Below, piece after piece: positions 58,996 through 64,000 of a stretch of DNA of 64,000 nucleotides. This stretch comes from Hanamia caeni. GTDB lineage: Bacteria > Bacteroidota > Bacteroidia > Chitinophagales > Chitinophagaceae. Location of the stretch: positions 296,809-360,808 of the forward strand of contig NZ_RJJR01000004.1 in NCBI RefSeq assembly GCF_003721595.1. The letters run 5' to 3'. Below the pieces are notes generated by a model. That model searched no databases. It worked only from the letters and a program-made list of their open reading frames with translations, and was not told the origin of the DNA. The translations under genes and the position numbers were made by a program. The stretch's first letter is position 1. Each line of letters begins with the position of its first letter.

Positions 58996-59120
58996 TGAAA
59001 AGTAAACAGTAACAAACAAAATACAAACGGAGGATATTGCAGTATCCCCCGCGATAGCTAAAAAATTTTAATTACCCCGTTCTAAAAGGTATTTTATTTT
59101 TTAACCCTAAACATAAATAT

Positions 59121-62100
59121 ATGAAAAAAAGACATCCGCATTTGCGGTATTTCTCCAAAGAATTTTCAAAAGCTCTTTTAATCATGAGACTCACTATTCT
59201 GTTTTTTCTGCTGGGAGTATTGAAAACGAATGCCGATACCAAAGCACAGCCAAACATTTCCCTGGCTATCAGGAATGCAAAAATTGAAAATGTTATTCAG
59301 AAAATAGAAAAACTGGGCACTTACCGCTTTTTGTATAATACCGACCTTCCGGCTTTACAATCGAAAGTGAACCTGAATATAAGGGAATTTACCATTTCGC
59401 AAACAATGGATGTTCTTTTGAAAAATACCAATTTAAAATACAAATTATTGCCGGATAACCTTGTGGTTATTCAATCGGTTCAATTACAAACCCCGCAAAA
59501 TATTACCGTTACAGGTGTGGTTTCAGGATCTGACGGAAGCCCTTTAATCGGAGCTTCCATACATATAAAAGGAAGTACCATCGGCGTTACTTCTGAGGCC
59601 AATGGGTCTTACAGTATTTCTGTTGCGCCCGATGCGGTGTTGGTTGTTTCCTATGTTGGCTTTGAAACCAGGGAAATCAACGTTAATAACCAAACTACAA
59701 TAAATATCGTCTTACAACCGCTGACGACTTCATTAACCGACGTGGTGGTTATTGGGTATGGCACTCAAAAGAAAGAAGATCTGACAGGTGCAGTTAGCGT
59801 TGTTACTTCGAAAGATATTGAGAATCGCCCTATCATTGACGCCGGAGAGGCCTTACAGGGAAAAGCTGCCGGAGTGCAGGTTACTTCCAATTCAGGGAAA
59901 CCCGCTGCGGGACTTAGTATCCGTATCCGGGGCTCCTCGTCTATCAGTGCCGGTAATGATCCCTTGTATATTGTGGATGGAATACCCACTACTGATATTT
60001 CAGAATTTAATCCCGATGACATTGCGAGCATTTCCATTTTGAAAGACGCAGCTTCTGCTGCAATCTATGGTACCCGTGCTGCCAATGGAGTGGTGGTAAT
60101 TACTACTAAAAAAGGCGTGCCCGGCAAATCTAAAATAAGTGCAGGTGCCTACTATGGAACCACCTCACCCACAAAAATGCTGAAGGTCCTCAATGCCAAA
60201 CAATACCAGGATTATGCGAATGAATTAAGGGGGCCAGGCACCATTACAGACTCGCTCATTCAGGCAAACAATATTAACTGGCCAAAGGAAGTTATTGGCC
60301 AGGGCAATCAGCAAAATTACCAGTTGTCTGTTTCCGGCGGAAGTGAAAAAACCACTCATTACATTTCTCTCAATTACCTTAATCAAACCGGAATGATCGA
60401 ACCTTCTAAATTTGATCGTTTTACCGGAAGAGTGAATCTGACTACCAAAGTAAATAAATGGCTTAGCCTTTCTACAAGTACTTTAATGTCACGTTCGGAA
60501 ACCAATGGCGTGGATGACAATTTAAGCGTAGCCCGTGGAGGCGTTGTTTTATCTGCCCTTGAAACTCCTCCCACTGTTCCCAAGTTTAACCCTGACTCCA
60601 CTATAGGGTATAATCCTTTTGGCAACAATTGGGAAAATCCTTACGGAGCTATTTTAGGCCGGTATTATAAAACCTATGACAATCATTTATTATCCAATTT
60701 AGGTGCAGATGTCACTCTTGCCAAAGATTTGGTTTTTTCATCTCATTTTGGCCTGGATTACCTGGATCAGAAATTTAATTTCTTTCTTGATCCATTTCTT
60801 ACCATTTATGGCCGGCAAACCCAGGGGCAGAATAACCAAACCAAAACCAATAACCTCACCTGGCTGAGTGAACAAACAATTAACTATAAAATTAATTTTG
60901 GTAAAAACCATTTAGCGGCTTTGGCTGGGTGGACCGCACAAAAATCACATACAGAACAAAATTACCTGAGCGGATCTTTTTTAAAACCTCAATACCGCCA
61001 TTTATCGTGGGATGAAACGTATTTGCGCGATTCCGTAAAACAGCCCGGAACTACCGGAATTGATGAATGGGCGCTTATGTCTTATCTTGGAAGAATCACT
61101 TATGATTTTGATGGCAAATATTTGTTCCAGGCAAATATCCGGTCTGATCATTCTTCCAAATTTGCGCCGGGAAACCGCGATGCCACTTTCCCTTCTTTCT
61201 CCGCAGGATGGAGAATTTCCAAAGAAAACTTTATGCAAAAAATTAACGCCATCAGCGATCTGAAATTGAGAGTTAGCTGGGGTAAAAACGGAAACCAGGA
61301 AGGAATAGGCAGTTATGACTACTTATCTAAGTCAAATATAGACCCGGTGACTGGTGCGGTGACTATCGCCAATATAGCGCCCGCAAGTTTAACCTGGGAA
61401 ACTACTACTCAAACTGATGTAGGTATCGACGCCGGATTCCTGGATAACAGGCTTACTTTTACCGGCGATTTTTATGTAAAAAAAACCAACAACATTTTGG
61501 TTAATTATCCGGTAGCTTCCCAGCCGGTTAGTTCTGTAGCCGTTAATGGAGCTTCGATGCAAAATACCGGGGAAGAGTTTTATATCTCCAGCAAAAATAT
61601 GGCTACGAAAGATTTTAACTGGAACACCAGCGTCAATATCTCCTTCAATCAAAATAAGGTTTTGAATATCGGAATGGGAATTCCTTCCATGCCTTCTTTT
61701 GGAGGTATTTATGAAAGAGGAAGCGCGATAAACCTGATACAGGGATATGGTCTGGGAGAATTTTATGGCTATGTGGCCGAAGGTGTTGATCCGGAAACCG
61801 GGTTGGAATTATATTTAAGTAAAGACGGCAAAAAAACATCAAACCCTGTACCATCAGATCGTGTGTTGCTTGGAAGCGCTTTGCCCAAATTTATTTATGG
61901 AATGACGAATGATCTTTCCTACAAGAACTTTGATCTTACCTTCTTCATCCAGGGATCACAGGGAAATAAAATATTTAACGCCGGCCGTTTGGAAATGGAA
62001 GCCATGAGAACTGCCATCAATCAAAGCGCAGATATTATAAACCGCTGGAAGAAGCCTGGAGACATTACTGATATTCCTGCTGTAAGCGTGAATCAGAGCA

Positions 62101-62408
62101 CTGATAATACCCGAATTTCCTCCCGCTTTTTGGAAGATGGTTCTTATTTGAGATTTAAAACCATCACCTTATCTTATAACATTGACCCTAAATTTTTATC
62201 AGGGCTGGGCTTAAGTTCAGCAAGCGTTTATGTTTCGGGAAACAACCTTATCACTATTACCGGTTACAAAGGTTTTGATCCGGAAGTAAATTCTTATGGC
62301 AGTTCCAATAATTCAAGTGACAATAGAAATGTTTCATTGGGCATAGACAATGGGGCTTATCCGCAAACCAAAATGATATTATTTGGTGTGAACATTAGCC
62401 TTAAGTAA
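59121..62408 (+). CDS. SusC/RagA-family TonB-dependent transporter with STN domain, second copy
   Basis: A 1095-residue outer-membrane transporter. A long N-terminal leader and signal (LIMRLTILFFLLGVLKTNADTKAQ) is followed by an STN domain (~45-115, AIRNAKIENVIQKIEKLGTYRFLYNTDL), a CarboxypepD_reg-like domain (~130-210, VTGVVSGSDGSPLIGASIHIKGSTIGVTSEANG), the TonB-box-like DVVVIGYGTQKKEDLTGAVS, the plug (ILKDAASAAIYGTRAANGVVVITTKKG) and the barrel. It is closer to the common SusC pattern than the first copy and probably takes a different glycan. The leader TTAACCCTAAACATAAATA before its ATG is shared with the second GH20 gene of the other locus. Confidence 0.95.
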   Translation: MKKRHPHLRYFSKEFSKALLIMRLTILFFLLGVLKTNADTKAQPNISLAIRNAKIENVIQKIEKLGTYRFLYNTDLPALQSKVNLNIREFTISQTMDVLLKNTNLKYKLLPDNLVVIQSVQLQTPQNITVTGVVSGSDGSPLIGASIHIKGSTIGVTSEANGSYSISVAPDAVLVVSYVGFETREINVNNQTTINIVLQPLTTSLTDVVVIGYGTQKKEDLTGAVSVVTSKDIENRPIIDAGEALQGKAAGVQVTSNSGKPAAGLSIRIRGSSSISAGNDPLYIVDGIPTTDISEFNPDDIASISILKDAASAAIYGTRAANGVVVITTKKGVPGKSKISAGAYYGTTSPTKMLKVLNAKQYQDYANELRGPGTITDSLIQANNINWPKEVIGQGNQQNYQLSVSGGSEKTTHYISLNYLNQTGMIEPSKFDRFTGRVNLTTKVNKWLSLSTSTLMSRSETNGVDDNLSVARGGVVLSALETPPTVPKFNPDSTIGYNPFGNNWENPYGAILGRYYKTYDNHLLSNLGADVTLAKDLVFSSHFGLDYLDQKFNFFLDPFLTIYGRQTQGQNNQTKTNNLTWLSEQTINYKINFGKNHLAALAGWTAQKSHTEQNYLSGSFLKPQYRHLSWDETYLRDSVKQPGTTGIDEWALMSYLGRITYDFDGKYLFQANIRSDHSSKFAPGNRDATFPSFSAGWRISKENFMQKINAISDLKLRVSWGKNGNQEGIGSYDYLSKSNIDPVTGAVTIANIAPASLTWETTTQTDVGIDAGFLDNRLTFTGDFYVKKTNNILVNYPVASQPVSSVAVNGASMQNTGEEFYISSKNMATKDFNWNTSVNISFNQNKVLNIGMGIPSMPSFGGIYERGSAINLIQGYGLGEFYGYVAEGVDPETGLELYLSKDGKKTSNPVPSDRVLLGSALPKFIYGMTNDLSYKNFDLTFFIQGSQGNKIFNAGRLEMEAMRTAINQSADIINRWKKPGDITDIPAVSVNQSTDNTRISSRFLEDGSYLRFKTITLSYNIDPKFLSGLGLSSASVYVSGNNLITITGYKGFDPEVNSYGSSNNSSDNRNVSLGIDNGAYPQTKMILFGVNISLK

Positions 62409-62440
62409 GAAACTGATCATTAATTTCTAAAAATTTTTAT

Positions 62441-63910
62441 ATGAAAAATAAAATAAAAAGTTTTACCAATTGGATATTACCGGCATTGATGCTGCTGGCA
62501 ATATCAGGTTGTTCTAAATTATTAGACAGGGAACCCATAACGCAAGTGGTAACGAATACTACCTCCGGCGCCTCCATATCTGCTTCTGAAGCTGAAGGAT
62601 TGTTGCAAGGGGTTTATGATGCTGAAACGGGGTACGCATATGGTTTGGAATTCAATGTACTTGACCGTATCACCAATGGAGATGTATGGTCAGACAATTG
62701 CTATGCGGGCGGTGATAATGCTGCCAATATTACCATTGATTTGTTTACAGCCAATTCTTTAAACGATAACATCAGAAGAGATTGGGCCGACGCTTATGGA
62801 ATTATTGGGAATATCAATATTGCTATTCCGCAGATAGAAGCCTGCGCCGATCCGGCATTAAGTTCTGCAAGAAAAGCGCAGATACTGGGTGAGGCAAGAT
62901 TCATGCGGGCATTTACCTATTTTGATATGGTGCGATTATTTGGAAAGCTCCCGATTATTTTAAAACCGGCAGATCTTACCAATTCAGAAAGCCTTATCAA
63001 ATCTACATTTGTTCCCCAGTCTTCCGTAGATTCCGTTTACGATGCTATTCTTCAGGATTTGTGGTATGCAAAAGATAATGTGCAGAATGATAACCTGCCT
63101 CCCAACAAAATGGTAGTAACCAAAGGTGCTGTAAATTCGATTCTTGCAAAAGTGTATGCTTCTATGCCTACACCAAACTGGGATTCAGTGGCTTATTATT
63201 GTGATGCAGTAATTCCTGATTATTCACTCTTACCTGATTTTAATTTCTTATGGGACAACGATCATAAAAATAATAGTGAGGCAATTTGGGAATTTAATTA
63301 TGTAGGATGGAGCGTGGTTGGCAATTGGATTCCATCGCAATTTATAGGGAGCGGCTGGAAAAAATTCAGTACGCCAACTAATGATCTTGTGAATACCTTC
63401 AGACAAGAAGGCGATTCAGTAAGGCTTCATGCTTCCATCAGCTTTGTTGACTATGGATGGAGCGACCCTTATTGGAAAAATCCTGGCAAGTACCCGATTC
63501 TTTCCAAATACAATGATCCCAATAATGGAACCAATGATTTCTATACTATCCGCCTCGCTGATATTTTATTGCTGCGCGCAGAAGCGTACAACAACAAAGG
63601 AGATATAACTGACGCTGCCACTTTGGTAAACCAGGTAAGAAAAAGAGTGGATTTGCCCAATACCACGGCCGCCACGCAGGCGGATATGGCGCAGGCTATT
63701 GCCACAGAGAGAAGGCTGGAACTTGCTTTTGAAGGTCATCGCCGGTTTGATCTTATTAGAACCGGCAAGGCTATCGAAGTGATGAACGCTCAAAAAGATG
63801 GAGCCGGAAACAATTTAAATTACAATGTACAACCGTACCAGCTTGTTTACCCGGTGCCTCAGCAGCAATTGGATTTGAACCCTAAATTGGTTCAAAATCC
63901 AGGCTATTGA
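62441..63910 (+). CDS. SusD/RagB-family glycan-binding surface lipoprotein, second copy
   Basis: A 489-residue lipoprotein with lipobox Cys24 (LLAISGC-SKLLDREP). The helical SusD body is recognised by AQILGEARFMRAFTYFDMVRLFGKLPIIL near 147, FYTIRLADILLLRAEAYNNKGDITDAATLVNQVRKR, and the closing ERRLELAFEGHRRFDLIRTGKA ... LVYPVPQQQLDLNPKLVQNPGY. It is complete in the window, 32 bp after its susC. The enzymes expected to follow lie beyond the right edge; the final 90 bp contain nothing recognisable. Confidence 0.96.
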   Translation: MKNKIKSFTNWILPALMLLAISGCSKLLDREPITQVVTNTTSGASISASEAEGLLQGVYDAETGYAYGLEFNVLDRITNGDVWSDNCYAGGDNAANITIDLFTANSLNDNIRRDWADAYGIIGNINIAIPQIEACADPALSSARKAQILGEARFMRAFTYFDMVRLFGKLPIILKPADLTNSESLIKSTFVPQSSVDSVYDAILQDLWYAKDNVQNDNLPPNKMVVTKGAVNSILAKVYASMPTPNWDSVAYYCDAVIPDYSLLPDFNFLWDNDHKNNSEAIWEFNYVGWSVVGNWIPSQFIGSGWKKFSTPTNDLVNTFRQEGDSVRLHASISFVDYGWSDPYWKNPGKYPILSKYNDPNNGTNDFYTIRLADILLLRAEAYNNKGDITDAATLVNQVRKRVDLPNTTAATQADMAQAIATERRLELAFEGHRRFDLIRTGKAIEVMNAQKDGAGNNLNYNVQPYQLVYPVPQQQLDLNPKLVQNPGY

Positions 63911-64000
63911 GTGTCACGAATAAATAATGAATACAAATTAGTTCTTTGATTTTATTATTTAATGCTATGTAGATGATGATGGTCGGCCCATCGGTAACGG

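Overview
The window reads as a chromosomal segment of a Bacteroidota bacterium, most likely of the Chitinophagaceae/Sphingobacteriia type. The grounds are two SusC/SusD pairs each preceded by an ECF sigma factor and a FecR anti-sigma factor, STN domains on both SusC proteins, an UpxY-type NusG paralog, several TAnnTTTG-type promoter elements, A-rich start regions without Shine-Dalgarno sequences, and AT-rich DNA. The organism probably respires oxygen: it carries an oxygen-type formylglycine-generating enzyme and several c-type cytochromes. No rRNA, tRNA, CRISPR array, phage or insertion sequence was recognised.

Layout. (1) 1-9.5 kb: a minus-strand sulfate assimilation operon, in transcription order cysH, cysD, cysN, cobA, cysJ, cysI, then a gene fusing a precorrin-2 dehydrogenase/ferrochelatase to a TSUP (TauE/SafE) membrane protein. 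CysH has the full iron-sulfur cysteine set of APS reductases and there is no cysC, so the route is probably sulfate, APS, sulfite, sulfide. CobA and the fused Met8-like domain make the siroheme used by CysI. A 21-codon reading frame with cysteine codons near its end lies upstream of cysH and may be a cysteine-sensing leader peptide. The operon's longer gaps carry heptad and 14-bp tandem repeats. (2) mnmE at 9.65 kb, divergent, with a promoter element almost touching its start codon.

(3) 11-44 kb: a polysaccharide utilisation locus (PUL) aimed at an amino-sugar-containing sulfated glycan. It has a LacI-family regulator with palindromic CAAACGGT sites around it, an ECF sigma/FecR pair, SusC, SusD, a small surface lipoprotein, a DUF6067-like hydrolase, GH31, a GH123/DUF4091-like enzyme, two GH20 beta-hexosaminidases, three cysteine-type sulfatases, and a lipoprotein formylglycine-generating enzyme that would activate the sulfatases. 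Inside it lie a PQQ-type dehydrogenase with a heme c domain and a three-gene set (TsdA-like diheme thiosulfate dehydrogenase, DsrE-like protein, orphan molybdate-type binding protein). Decayed gene pieces, two of them from GH20 genes, show past duplication and loss.

(4) 44.5-52.4 kb: a minus-strand operon of a small EamA protein, an OmpR-type response regulator and its histidine kinase, divergent from a TolC/adaptor/RND efflux operon. The shared intergenic region holds repeats with the 11-bp spacing expected for the regulator. (5) 52.4-57 kb: an orphan UpxY-like antiterminator, a small receiver protein overlapping a receiver-PAS-histidine kinase, a YihY/BrkB membrane protein and a GNAT acetyltransferase. 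(6) 57-64 kb: a second ECF sigma/FecR/SusC/SusD set that runs to the right edge; its enzymes lie outside the window.
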